NCBI GenBank assembly: GCA_016709225.1
Contig: JADJEE010000001.1
Span: forward strand, 1,860,001 to 1,924,000
Source of the DNA: Deltaproteobacteria bacterium
GTDB taxonomy: Bacteria; Myxococcota_A; Polyangia; Nannocystales; Nannocystaceae
DNA length: 64,000 bases
Direction of reading: 5' to 3'
The first letter of the stretch is position 1. Each line of letters opens with the position of its first letter. This document shows positions 1 through 13,055 of this stretch, in pieces. The notes below the pieces were generated by a model that ran no database searches, was not told where the DNA came from, and saw nothing but the letters and a program-made list of their open reading frames with translations. The position numbers were made by a program, and so were the translations under genes.

Positions 1-1
1 C

Positions 2-697
2 CAGGAGCTCTTCGGCGGTCGCATCGATCCGCCGGCGGCGGCGGGCTTCGTGGGGCTGCTCAGCCTCTTCAACATCGGCGGCCGCTTCGTGTGGTCGTCG
101 CTGTCGGACCGCATCGGCCGCAAGCGCACCTACGCGTGCTTCTTCACGCTGGGGCCGGCGCTGTACCTCGCGCTGCCGTGGACGGGTGAGCACGGCAGCG
201 TGATCGGATTCGTCGTCGCCGCGGCGGCGATCCTCACCATGTACGGCGGCGGCTTCGCGACGATCCCGGCCTACCTCGCCGATCTGTTCGGCACCCAATT
301 CGTGGGCGCGATCCATGGCCGGCTGCTGACCGCGTGGTCGGCCGCGGGCGTGGCGGGACCATGGCTGGTGAACCACCTTCGGCAATCGCAGATCGATGCG
401 GGCGTGGCCCCGACCCGCGCGTACACCGTGGTGCTGCAGCTGATGGCGGCGCTGTTGGTGCTGGGGTTCGTGCTCAACGCGCTGGTGCGCGACGTTGCGT
501 CGCGACACCACATGAGCGCCGGCGAGCTCGAGCACGAACGACGCACCCGCGGTGCCGATCTCCCACGACCGGCGTCGACCCGCGAGCGCCCCGAGGCGGC
601 GTCGTGGCGGGTGATCGCGGCGTGGCTCGCCGCCGGGGCCCCGCTGACATGGGGCATCGTCCAGACCGCCCGCGGGGTCGCGGCGATGTTCCGCTGA
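2..697 (+). CDS. MFS transporter, C-terminal part (OFA/oxalate-formate antiporter-like)
   Basis: The 5' end lies before the window, so only the last 231 codons are present. They encode several hydrophobic helices. A cytoplasmic loop motif SDRIGRKR is the conserved MFS loop between two helices (D-R-x-G-R-[KR]). The phrase GLLSLFNIGGRFVWSSLSDR and the Gly-rich helix containing MYGGGFATIPAYLADLFG resemble the oxalate/formate antiporter (OFA) branch, whose members exchange small organic anions across the inner membrane. The tail after the last helices is longer than usual: a hydrophilic Arg/Glu-rich segment is followed by one more hydrophobic segment near the C-terminus. The substrate cannot be read from the sequence. 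The next gene follows after 85 nt with its own promoter-like element, so this is probably the end of a transcription unit. Confidence 0.8.
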   Translation, partial: QELFGGRIDPPAAAGFVGLLSLFNIGGRFVWSSLSDRIGRKRTYACFFTLGPALYLALPWTGEHGSVIGFVVAAAAILTMYGGGFATIPAYLADLFGTQFVGAIHGRLLTAWSAAGVAGPWLVNHLRQSQIDAGVAPTRAYTVVLQLMAALLVLGFVLNALVRDVASRHHMSAGELEHERRTRGADLPRPASTRERPEAASWRVIAAWLAAGAPLTWGIVQTARGVAAMFR

Positions 698-770
698 GCC
701 ACCGCGCCCGCGATCGCAGCCGGGCCCATCGTGCCCACGCGCGCCCGCGAGGGGACGCTGCGGCTTCTGG

Positions 771-776
771 TATCTT
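771..776 (+). promoter_or_regulatory. -10-like hexamer TATCTT directly before a start codon
   Basis: TATCTT lies 6 nt before the ATG at 783. If used as a -10 box, transcription would start on or next to the A of the start codon and give a leaderless mRNA. No Shine-Dalgarno is visible. The same arrangement recurs before many genes in this window. Confidence 0.45.
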
Positions 777-782
777 GATGGG

Positions 783-3776
<2,994 letters not shown>

Positions 3777-3972
3777 ACGGTGGATGAACGCCAGGCGAGC
3801 CGTCTGGCGGGCGCCGCCCGACCAAGGGGGAGTGCGGGCCGCCCTTCCCCACTGGCGCAGGTGCTGCGGCCCGGCGCGGGCCGTTCGCGGCATCGCGCTG
3901 CGGGGTCGAGCCGCCGATCCATTTGCCTCGTCGCGATTCAAGCGGCATCGCCGTCGAGCCGATGTGCGAGGC

Positions 3973-4878
3973 ATGTCCGGTTCGGCCGCCGTCCGCATGC
4001 CGCCCGCGCCGGCGCCGCTCACCGCCGTGTCCGCCGACGCCGACTCCATCGATGACTCCGCCTTCGACGACGCCACGCGGCGCGCGCTCGACTGGCTGCG
4101 GTCGCCGCGGCGCAAGCTCTCGGCGCTCCCGGCCGCCGTCGCCGACCTGATGGCCGTCGCCAACAGCCGCGAGGCCAACTTCCGCGAGGTCGATCGGGTC
4201 GTGCGCGCGTGCCCGGTGGTCGCGGCACGCGTGTTGTCGGTGGCCAACTCGCCGCTGTACCGCCCACCCGCACCGATCACCTCGCTGCGGATGGCGCTGA
4301 TGCGGCTCGGATGGGGCATCCTGCGCGAGATCCTGCTGCAGGCGATCGCCGAGGCCCACCTCTTCCGCGGCGGCGCGCGTCGCCAGCTCAATGCCACGCG
4401 CCAACACTCGATTGCGATCGCCCATGTGCATCGCCACGTCGCGCAGGTGATCGGCTTCGACACGGAGCACGCGTTCGCGTGCGGGCTCCTGCACGACATC
4501 GGCCGGCCCACCATCCTCGGGATGCTGCTCGATCCGGCCGCGCCGACGCTGTCGCCGGAGCAACAGCAGACCCTGGTGGACGCCGGTCATGGGTGGTTCG
4601 GCGCACGCCTGTGCGGCATGTGGAACCTGCCCGAGGTGGTGTCGCGCGTGTGCCTCGAGCACCATCGCTACGAGGTCGACGACGACAGCGGGATCAGCCA
4701 GGCCGGGGTCTCGACCGTGGCGATCTGCGAGGCCTTGGTGTGCGCCGACGGCTTCGCCAGCGAGCCCGCCCCCACGCCCGAGCAGGCCGAACGGCTGCTC
4801 GCGCGACTGGGCCTGCCACCGCACGAGCTCGCCTCGCTGCGCAGCACCGCGCTGCTGATCTGCCAAGAAGCGGGCTAG
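3973..4878 (+). CDS. HDOD domain protein
   Basis: A 301-residue cytoplasmic protein with an HDOD (HD-related output) domain from about residue 45 to 250. The family is linked to signalling, often with cyclic-di-GMP or two-component systems, but its activity is mostly non-enzymatic. Visible signatures are LPAAVADLMAVANS, then a helix with ACPVVAARVLSVANSPLY, and CGLLHDIG (HD at 174-175, His-Asp retained). A later EHH in the segment after LPEVVSRV may be a further metal-ligand-like motif, although a full HD-GYP set is absent. The start ATG at 3973 was chosen because it begins a natural N-terminus; the open frame extends upstream only into low-complexity shadow sequence. A non-coding gap of 196 nt precedes it. 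There is no partner domain. Confidence 0.8.
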   Translation: MSGSAAVRMPPAPAPLTAVSADADSIDDSAFDDATRRALDWLRSPRRKLSALPAAVADLMAVANSREANFREVDRVVRACPVVAARVLSVANSPLYRPPAPITSLRMALMRLGWGILREILLQAIAEAHLFRGGARRQLNATRQHSIAIAHVHRHVAQVIGFDTEHAFACGLLHDIGRPTILGMLLDPAAPTLSPEQQQTLVDAGHGWFGARLCGMWNLPEVVSRVCLEHHRYEVDDDSGISQAGVSTVAICEALVCADGFASEPAPTPEQAERLLARLGLPPHELASLRSTALLICQEAG

Positions 4879-4934
4879 CGCGGCGTCGGCCACCGCGCGT
4901 CCCAGGCGACGTTTGCCTGGCCCCGCCGATCGCG

Positions 4935-4940
4935 TACGCT
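4935..4940 (+). promoter_or_regulatory. -10-like hexamer TACGCT before the GTG start at 4948
   Basis: TACGCT ends 7 nt before the GTG start, and no Shine-Dalgarno is present between them. Transcription from this element would begin at about the start codon. Confidence 0.4.
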
Positions 4941-4947
4941 GCCGCCG

Positions 4948-6102
4948 GTGACGGTCGAGCGCGACCCCGCGACGCTGTGCCACCAGCTCGAGCGACTCGG
5001 CTGCGTGACGCCGGCGCTGGTCATCGATCTCGACACCGTCGCGGCCAACATCGCCGCCGTGCTGGCGCGCGTCGGCGACCCCCGGCGTTGGCGACCCCAC
5101 GTGAAGACCGTCAAGCAGGCCGCGATCGTGCGCCTGCTGCTGGACGCCGGCGTGCGCCACTTCAAGTGCGCGACGCTGCCCGAGCTCTCGCTGGTGTTGG
5201 CGACCGCCGACGAGGCCGCGGTCGCGGTCGACGTGCTGCTGGCCCACCCGCTGCCGCAGTCGCGATTCCCCGAGCTGCTCGCGCTCGCGCAGGCCCATCG
5301 GCGCGCGCAGGTCGGCGTGTTGGTCGACGCGCCCGAGGTGCTCGCGCGCTGGCCCGACGGTGCCGACGCGATCGCCCGCTGGCTCGACGTCGACGTCGGC
5401 ATGCACCGCACCGGCACCGCCGCGTCGCGCTGGCTCGACTGGCTCGACCGCCACGGGCGCAGCGAGATCGCCGGCCTGCACGGCTACGAGGGCCACCTCG
5501 GGTTCGACGATCGCGACACCGCCTTCGCCGGCTACGACGCGCTGGTCGAGCTGGCCCAACGACACGGCGGACTCGCCTACGTCACGACCTCGGGCAGCCA
5601 CGCCATCGAGCACGCGCTCGCGCACGCGGGCCTGACGTCGGGACCGTGGCAGCACCAGGTCGGCGCCGGCACCCTGGTGCTCTCGGACCTCGCGAGCACG
5701 CGGCCCGCCGCGGCGATCGGTGTGATCCCGGCGGCGTTCGTCGCCGCGCGGGTGATCGCCCGCCCGACCCCGGATCGCATCACGCTCGACGCCGGCAGCA
5801 AGGCCATCTCGCCCGATCGCCCGCCGCCTTCGTGCGCGGTGGTCGGCTATCCTGGGCTGGTGCCCGGCAAGGCCAGCGAGGAGCACCTGCCGCTGCGGGT
5901 GACCGCCGGCGAGGTGCCCGAGCGCGGAGCGATCGTGCTGCTGGTGCCGGACCACGTGTGCACGACCGTGAACCTGCACCGCGAAGCGATCCACGTCCGC
6001 GACGGCAGCGTGTGCGGGTTCGGCGAGATCGAGGCCGCCGGCCGTGAGCGCCCGCTGCCGCACTGGAGCCCCCCATGCACGACGGCAGCGACGACCCGGT
6101 GA
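4948..6102 (+). CDS. Fold-III PLP enzyme, D-threonine aldolase / D-serine dehydratase family
   Basis: A 384-residue enzyme of the alanine-racemase-fold PLP family. The N-terminal motif PHVKT holds the Schiff-base lysine (Lys53). The C-terminal motif PDHVCTTV has the His-x-Cys pair (His336, Cys338), which in eukaryotic-type D-serine dehydratases and related D-threonine aldolases binds the metal. The phrase HGYEGHL and the VGAGTLVLSD segment also match the family. Expected chemistry is retro-aldol cleavage or dehydration of a D-3-hydroxyamino acid in the cytoplasm. Which substrate is used cannot be decided from sequence. GTG start at 4948. Its 3' end overlaps the next gene by 28 nt, suggesting cotranscription or translational coupling. 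Confidence 0.82.
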   Translation: MTVERDPATLCHQLERLGCVTPALVIDLDTVAANIAAVLARVGDPRRWRPHVKTVKQAAIVRLLLDAGVRHFKCATLPELSLVLATADEAAVAVDVLLAHPLPQSRFPELLALAQAHRRAQVGVLVDAPEVLARWPDGADAIARWLDVDVGMHRTGTAASRWLDWLDRHGRSEIAGLHGYEGHLGFDDRDTAFAGYDALVELAQRHGGLAYVTTSGSHAIEHALAHAGLTSGPWQHQVGAGTLVLSDLASTRPAAAIGVIPAAFVAARVIARPTPDRITLDAGSKAISPDRPPPSCAVVGYPGLVPGKASEEHLPLRVTAGEVPERGAIVLLVPDHVCTTVNLHREAIHVRDGSVCGFGEIEAAGRERPLPHWSPPCTTAATTR

Positions 6103-7748
6103 GCGAGCTCGACGACGGCGTGATGATCGCGCTGCAGGTGGTACCGCGCGCATCCAAGAGCCGCGTGCTCGGTCGTCACGGCGACCGCGTGAAGATTCAG
6201 CTCGCGGCGCCGCCGGTCGACGGTGCCGCGAATGCTGCGCTGATCGACCTGCTGGCCGAGGTGTTGGCGTGCCCGCGGGGCGCGGTCGAGATCGTCGCGG
6301 GCGAGACCGGTAAGCGCAAGCGCGTGCGCGTGCGCGGGGTCGTGGCCCAGGTGGTGCGGCGGAGCATGGGGCTGCTGCCGGCCGCCGCGCTGGCTGTGAT
6401 CGCAGCGACGCTGCCCGCATGCGCGCCGTTCACCTCCGATCTCGAGGTCGACGTGGTGCTGCCCGAGGACCACGACGACCTCGAGGCGGCCGACAACGCG
6501 TCGCTGCTGCTCGGCCCCGACGGCACCGTCGAGACCATCGCCGCCGACGGCGTCGACTTCTCCTTCCGGGTCGAGCTCGAGCCCGACGACGTGGTGCACG
6601 AGCTCTCGCTCTACCTCGCCGAGGGCGAGTCGCTGTTGGCCTGGGGGCGCACGCCGCCGTTCACGTACGGCGGCGCCGGTGGTGGGCTCGGGCTGTTCCT
6701 CGGCCGTCCCGGCGCGTTGTCGACCTTCCCGCTCGCGCTCGACCTGCCCGACGATCACCTGCTCGCCGCCAACGCGGTAGGCCGCGGCGTGGTGCTACTG
6801 TCGAGCGACGGCGCGACCTCGTTCATCGACGCCTTCACGCGCGAGGCCGCCGCGGCCGCGTCGCTCGACGATGCCCCCGACCCACGAGACGGCACACTCG
6901 TCGGCGATGCGCTGGGCGGGGTCATGCGCGTGCGTTGGCAGCAGGGCCTCGGCCTGCAGCGCTTCGATCCCGGCGAAGACAGCTGGCGCGCGCTCGCCTT
7001 GCAGGGCGCCGACGAGGTCGGCGCGCGCCCGCACGCATCGTGGGTCGTCGACGGCGGCGGCACGGTGTTGAGCCTGCTCGGCGGCGGCGGCCACACCGAC
7101 GTCATCGCCGTCGATCTCGTGCCGCGCGACGACGGCACGGTGCACGCCGAGCCGATCGCCGGCCTCGCGCTCGATGTCCCGCGCGATGGTGCGCGCGCGC
7201 AGTGGATCGTGCGTGCCGACGGCGACGACGGCGACGACATCCTCGTGTTCGGTCACGGCGAGGTCAGCGGTGACGGCGTGGCCGCGGCGTGGTGGCTGCG
7301 CGGCGAGCTCGCGAGCGGGCCACTCGACACCGAGCTCCGCCAGGGCGGCAGCTGCACGCAGCTCGACGACGGCAGCGACGGCCAGAGCGTGCGGGTGCTG
7401 TGCGGCGGGGGCCTGCTCGGTGCGACCCCGACCGCCGACGTCGAACAGTTCGATCGCGCCGCCGATGGCAGCGTCACGTGGACCCACCACGCCGATCTGC
7501 TGCAGCCGACGATGGCCTCGCCGCTGTGGTGGGCCGACGAAGTCGCGGTCTACGCGCAGGGTGAAGGCGTGCTGGTCTCGTTCGCGCTCGACACGCTCGT
7601 CGCCGCGCCGTCCACACCTGCGCTGCGAGCCAGCGGCGGGCAGGCGGTGCGCGACGATACCGGCGCCATCATCGTGGTGGGCGGCCAGGACATCGCCGGC
7701 ACCGCAGTCTCGCGGCTGCAGGTGTTCGTCCCCGCCCTGCCGCCTTGA
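6075..7748 (+). CDS. UPF0235 (YggU/DUF167) domain joined in frame to a lipoprotein
   Basis: This 557-codon frame has two unrelated parts. Residues 1-97 are a UPF0235/DUF167 domain (ALQVVPRASKSRV..., PPVDGAANAALI, and a basic VAGETGKRKRVRV end), a small cytosolic fold of unknown role that is about 95-100 residues when free-standing. At residue 98 (ATG at 6366) a classical lipoprotein signal begins, MGLLPAAALAVIAATLPAC, with lipobox LPAC. About 440 residues of Gly/Asp-rich, weakly repetitive beta structure follow, resembling a kelch-type propeller. No stop separates them. Either translation restarts at 6366 to make a separate lipoprotein, or a stop codon was lost. GGAG precedes the first ATG; the internal ATG has only a weak GGAG two bases upstream. 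Confidence 0.7.
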   Translation: MHDGSDDPVSELDDGVMIALQVVPRASKSRVLGRHGDRVKIQLAAPPVDGAANAALIDLLAEVLACPRGAVEIVAGETGKRKRVRVRGVVAQVVRRSMGLLPAAALAVIAATLPACAPFTSDLEVDVVLPEDHDDLEAADNASLLLGPDGTVETIAADGVDFSFRVELEPDDVVHELSLYLAEGESLLAWGRTPPFTYGGAGGGLGLFLGRPGALSTFPLALDLPDDHLLAANAVGRGVVLLSSDGATSFIDAFTREAAAAASLDDAPDPRDGTLVGDALGGVMRVRWQQGLGLQRFDPGEDSWRALALQGADEVGARPHASWVVDGGGTVLSLLGGGGHTDVIAVDLVPRDDGTVHAEPIAGLALDVPRDGARAQWIVRADGDDGDDILVFGHGEVSGDGVAAAWWLRGELASGPLDTELRQGGSCTQLDDGSDGQSVRVLCGGGLLGATPTADVEQFDRAADGSVTWTHHADLLQPTMASPLWWADEVAVYAQGEGVLVSFALDTLVAAPSTPALRASGGQAVRDDTGAIIVVGGQDIAGTAVSRLQVFVPALPP

Positions 7749-7827
7749 GCCTCGGACCCCGACGAGGCACATGCCGAGCGCACGTCGCCGCGCCGCTGTC
7801 GTGCCGCGCGACGTTGCGAAATCGCCG

Positions 7828-7857
7828 TTGTTCGGCGTACTGCGCTGCTCGTATAGT
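7828..7857 (+). promoter_or_regulatory. gltA promoter
   Basis: TTGTTC (7828-7833) and TATAGT (7852-7857) are separated by 18 nt. The -10 matches the sigma-70 consensus at five of six positions. Transcription would start near 7864, leaving a short leader that carries an AAGGAG Shine-Dalgarno at 7874-7879. Confidence 0.55.
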
Positions 7858-7883
7858 TCGCGCGACCGAACAGAAGGAGCCCC

Positions 7884-9170
<1,287 letters not shown>

Positions 9171-9176
9171 CCGCGC

Positions 9177-10529
9177 TCACGCGCGTGCGTCGAGCAGCGC
9201 GTGCAGCCGCTCGACCACCGCCTCGGGCTCGGCGGCCATGCGAATCGGCCGGTTCGCATGGACGCTGTCGAACCCGAGCGCGCCCTCGTGGTAGCGGGTC
9301 TTGAACTCGGTGAACTTGAGTCCGTGCGCGGTCGAGATCACGATCACGCGCTCGTGCCGGGCGATGGTGCCGGACGCGACCAGCTTCTCGAGGCACGCCA
9401 ACGCGACCCCGGTGTGGGGACAGTTGAACATGCCGGTGCGGTCGGCCCGTGCGACCGCGTCGGCAAGCTCGGCCTCGCTGGCCTGCTCGACCACGCCGTT
9501 GCACGCCTGCAGCGCGGCGATGGCCTTGGCGCGACTGACCGGATCGCCGATCTGGATCGCCGACGCCAGCGTCGGCGCGGCCACGATCGGCTCGAAGTCG
9601 TCGGCCTGCATCGCGCGACCGGCCGCGCGCGCACGCTGGTAGGCGCGGAACAGCGGGTTGGCGTGCTCCGCCTGGCAGCACGCCAGCCGCGGGAGCTTCG
9701 AGGTCAGGCCCAGCTCGCGCAGCTGCAGGAAGCCCTTGGCGATGGCGCTGACGTTGCCGAGGTTACCGCCGGGCACCAGCACCCAGTCGGGCACCGCCCA
9801 GTCGAACTGCTGGACGATCTCGATCGCGATGGTCTTCTGGCCCTCGACGCGCAGGCTGTTCATCGAGTTCGCCAGGTAGATGCCGGGGTCTTCGGTCAGG
9901 CGTTGGACCACGCGCATGCAGCCATCGAAGTCCGTCGCCAGCGAGCAGACGATCGCGCCGTTGGCCAGCGGCTGGACCAGCTGCGCCGCCGAGACCTTGG
10001 CCTCGGGCAGCAGCACCACCACCGGGATGCCCGCCGCCGCGCCGTAGGCCGCCAGCGCCGCCGAGGTGTCGCCGGTCGATGCGCACGCGACCGCGCGGAT
10101 CGGCTTGCCCTCGGCGATCATCTGCTTCACCGACGACACCAGCACCGTCATCCCGAGATCCTTGAAGGAGCCGGTGTGGCTGGTGCCGCACTGCTTGATC
10201 CACAGGTCTTCGACGCCGATGCCGCGGCCGTGCCGCTCGGCCCAGAAGAGGTTGGTGCCGCCCTCCAGCAGCGAGACCACGTTCTGGTCGGCGACGTGCG
10301 GCGCGACCCACTCCTTCTTGCCCCACACGCCGGAGCCGTAGGGCCAGCCGGTTCGCAGCCAGCGCTCGTCGAACAGCTTCATCCACGCCGCCGGCGAACG
10401 ATCGCGCAGCGCCACGGTGTCGTGCACGACCTCGAGCAGGCCGCCGCAGCGGGGACAACGGTATGCGATCTCGGTCAGGCCGATGCGCACCGGACAGCCG
10501 GCGATGCACGCGAACGCGGCGGAGTACAT
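9177..10529 (-). CDS. thrC: Threonine synthase
   Basis: A 450-residue PLP enzyme converting O-phosphohomoserine to threonine. The PLP lysine is Lys123 in GTSHTGSFKDLG. An N-terminal zinc-ribbon-like set of Cys residues (Cys8, Cys12, CPRC at 25-28) is typical of many bacterial and archaeal threonine synthases. The VLVPGGNLGN loop and the ACASTGDTSAALAAY phosphate-binding helix are also characteristic. The ATG at 10529 was chosen; the frame could extend to 10607, but that stretch is Arg-rich and non-homologous in style. No clear Shine-Dalgarno. It is divergent from the peptidase gene at 10661, with 131 nt between them. Confidence 0.92.
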   Translation of the reverse strand: MYSAAFACIAGCPVRIGLTEIAYRCPRCGGLLEVVHDTVALRDRSPAAWMKLFDERWLRTGWPYGSGVWGKKEWVAPHVADQNVVSLLEGGTNLFWAERHGRGIGVEDLWIKQCGTSHTGSFKDLGMTVLVSSVKQMIAEGKPIRAVACASTGDTSAALAAYGAAAGIPVVVLLPEAKVSAAQLVQPLANGAIVCSLATDFDGCMRVVQRLTEDPGIYLANSMNSLRVEGQKTIAIEIVQQFDWAVPDWVLVPGGNLGNVSAIAKGFLQLRELGLTSKLPRLACCQAEHANPLFRAYQRARAAGRAMQADDFEPIVAAPTLASAIQIGDPVSRAKAIAALQACNGVVEQASEAELADAVARADRTGMFNCPHTGVALACLEKLVASGTIARHERVIVISTAHGLKFTEFKTRYHEGALGFDSVHANRPIRMAAEPEAVVERLHALLDARA

Positions 10530-10647
10530 GACTGCAAGGGTGACCGCCCGGCCGTGCTCCGTGCAAGCGTCGCGCGGCCGCACCCGACGGCGTCGGCACC
10601 TCGCCACGGCGCGCGGGGTTCGACGCTCGCGCGAAGCCGCGGCCTGC

Positions 10648-10653
10648 TAGGCT
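10648..10653 (+). promoter_or_regulatory. -10-like hexamer TAGGCT before the GTG start at 10661
   Basis: TAGGCT ends 7 nt before the GTG. No Shine-Dalgarno intervenes. This is the same spacing as at 4948 and 41624. Confidence 0.4.
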
Positions 10654-10660
10654 CGCCCGG

Positions 10661-12982
10661 GTGACCGCCCTGCGACGCGTGCTGTCCTCGCCAATCTGGC
10701 GCCGACGGCTGCTCACCGCGGCCATCGGCCTGCTGCTCACGGCGCTGCCGCTGGTCGGCACCCTGGGCTACGAGCACGCCTTCGTGATCGCGCCGCTGGC
10801 GAGCCTCGGCGGCATGGCGACCGGTGTGGATGCAGTGCGGCGGGCGCGTGGGTCGGGCGCGCCCACGCGGCTGCGCGAGCTGCTGGCGAGCGGCGCCCGC
10901 GAGCTGGCGGTGTTGTGCGCCATCGCGTTCGCGATGCCGCTGGTCGGCCAGCTGTGGCAGCGTGCGTGCGAGCCCCTCGGCGGCACCGCGTTCTTCGCGA
11001 TGGGCCCGGTGTTGTCGGCGGCGCTCGGCCTGGTCGCCGGCCTGTGGGGCGGCGTGCTGGGCCGCACCCGTCGACGCGCGCTGCTGCTGGCGGCGACGCC
11101 GATGCTCGCCTCGACGGTGATCGGGCTGTGGCGACTGTTCGCCGAGCCGGTGGTCTTCGCCTACGATCCGTTCTTCGGCTACTTCTCGGGCTCGGTCTAC
11201 GACGAAGCCGTCGCGGTGGGTGGCACCTACCTGGTGTTCCGCGCGTACAACCTCGCGGTCGCCGGGCTGGCGCTGCTGGCGTTTGTGGCCGCGGTGACGC
11301 CGACGCTCGCGCTGCGGCGTCCGCGGGCCGGCGTGCTCGTGGCGCTCGGCATCGCGGCAGCGGCCTGCGGTGCCGTGGGTCTGCGCGGATCGAGGCTGGG
11401 GTTCACCGCCGATCTCGACTCGATCACCGAGGTGCTGTCGGCGACCCGCGAGACCGAGCACTTCATCATCCACTACGCGCCGCGCTCGGCCGATGCCCGC
11501 ACCATCGACGCGGTCGCAGCCGAGCACGAGTTCGCGTGGGCGACCCTGCGCGCGGCCATGAACGGCCGCGAGCCCGAGGGCCGCGTGCGCAGCTTCGTGT
11601 TTGCGAGCACCGACCAGAAGCGCAAGCTGATGGGCGCCGGCACCGTACAGGTCGCCGCGCCGTGGCGCCGTCAGATCTACCTCGACCACCGGCCGTTTCC
11701 CCACCCGGTACTGCATCACGAGCTCGCCCACGTGTTCGGGGCCACCGTCGGCGATGCCGTGTTCGGGGTCAGCCGCGACGGCACGCGCCTCAACGTCGGT
11801 CTCATCGAGGGGTTCGCGACGGCGATGGCGCCCCGCGAGGCCGAGCGGCTCGATCTGCACGACCAGGCCGCCGTGCTGCAGAAGCTCGACAAGCTGCCAC
11901 CGATGGCCGCGATCATGGGCCCGGGCTTCCTCACCAAGGCTTCGCAGGTGGCGTACACCGCCGCGGGCTCGTTCTGCCTGTGGCTGGTCGAGAACCACGG
12001 CTTCGAGCCGATGGCGACGCTCTACCACAGCGCCGGCGATTTCGAGGCCGCGTATGGCAGCGAGCTGGCGCCGCTCGAGCAGGCGTGGCTGGCGTTCCTC
12101 GCCGCGCGCGAGGGTATCCGCGACGCCGACGTCGCGGCCGCGCGGCAGCGCTTCGAACGACGCTCGGTGTTCGAGCGCCCGTGCGCACACCGGGTCGCCG
12201 AGGTCCGCAGCGAGATCGATCGCGCGCTCGCCCGCGGCGAGGGCGAGCTCGCCATCGAACGGTGGCATCAGCTCTGCGCGCTCGAGCCCGACCAACCCGA
12301 GCACACCATCGGGCTGGCGCAGACGCTCGCGACCGAGGCCCACTTCGACGAGGCCGAGCGGACGCTCGCAGAGCTGGCCGCCCGCGACGACATGACGACG
12401 ACGATCCGCGCGACGATCGCCGAGCGACGCGGCGATGTCGCGCTCGCCAACGGCGCGTACGCCCGGGCTGCCACCGCCTACGCCGAGGCGCTCGCGCTGC
12501 CGCAATCCGACCAGCGCGTGCGCGTGCTGCAGCTGCGCGCGCTGGGGGCCGCACGGCCGGAGCTCGCGCAGCTCGTGCTCGACTACTTCGCACCGTTCGA
12601 TCGCGACGACGACGGCATCGTGAAGGTCGTGACCTCGACGTGGGCGGCCACCGAGCTCACGCGGATCCCCGACGCGGCGGCGCTCGGACACTACCTGCTC
12701 GGCCGCCAGCTGCTCAACGCCGAGCGTCCGGCTGCCGCCGACGTCGAGCTCGCACGTGCGCTCGCCGACGGCGGTGCCGGCCTGCCCACGCCCGAGTTCG
12801 TGCGAGCGGCCCGCGCCGCGCGGCTCGAGTCGTCGCTGCAGATCGGCGAGTTCGCCACCGCGCGCAGGGTGCTCGCGGCGCTCGAGGCCGAGGCCGACCT
12901 GCCTCGCGGCTACGCCTCCGACTGGCAGCAGTGGCGCGAGCGCATCGCGTTCTTCGAGGCCTACGCCGCCGCAGCCCCCTGA
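10661..12982 (+). CDS. Membrane-anchored HExxH metallopeptidase with TPR-like C-terminus
   Basis: A 773-residue protein. Residues 1 to about 250 contain several hydrophobic helices. A soluble domain then carries LHHELAHVFG (HExxH at residues 353-357) and a downstream Glu in NVGLIEGFATAM (Glu383), the arrangement of gluzincin peptidases of the MA clan (peptidase-MA-like family). Residues from about 500 to the end are Ala/Glu-rich helical repeats resembling TPRs (DEAERTLAELAARDD, YARAATAYAEALALP). The protein most likely sits in the cytoplasmic membrane with the protease and TPR parts on one side. The substrate is unknown. GTG start. The GST gene follows after 73 nt on the same strand. Confidence 0.78.
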   Translation: MTALRRVLSSPIWRRRLLTAAIGLLLTALPLVGTLGYEHAFVIAPLASLGGMATGVDAVRRARGSGAPTRLRELLASGARELAVLCAIAFAMPLVGQLWQRACEPLGGTAFFAMGPVLSAALGLVAGLWGGVLGRTRRRALLLAATPMLASTVIGLWRLFAEPVVFAYDPFFGYFSGSVYDEAVAVGGTYLVFRAYNLAVAGLALLAFVAAVTPTLALRRPRAGVLVALGIAAAACGAVGLRGSRLGFTADLDSITEVLSATRETEHFIIHYAPRSADARTIDAVAAEHEFAWATLRAAMNGREPEGRVRSFVFASTDQKRKLMGAGTVQVAAPWRRQIYLDHRPFPHPVLHHELAHVFGATVGDAVFGVSRDGTRLNVGLIEGFATAMAPREAERLDLHDQAAVLQKLDKLPPMAAIMGPGFLTKASQVAYTAAGSFCLWLVENHGFEPMATLYHSAGDFEAAYGSELAPLEQAWLAFLAAREGIRDADVAAARQRFERRSVFERPCAHRVAEVRSEIDRALARGEGELAIERWHQLCALEPDQPEHTIGLAQTLATEAHFDEAERTLAELAARDDMTTTIRATIAERRGDVALANGAYARAATAYAEALALPQSDQRVRVLQLRALGAARPELAQLVLDYFAPFDRDDDGIVKVVTSTWAATELTRIPDAAALGHYLLGRQLLNAERPAAADVELARALADGGAGLPTPEFVRAARAARLESSLQIGEFATARRVLAALEAEADLPRGYASDWQQWRERIAFFEAYAAAAP

Positions 12983-13055
12983 CGTCGGACGCGGCCGCAC
13001 GCGGTGCTACCCTCGGCCGCCCGCGCACGCGCGGTCACGAGGAGCACCGCAGACG

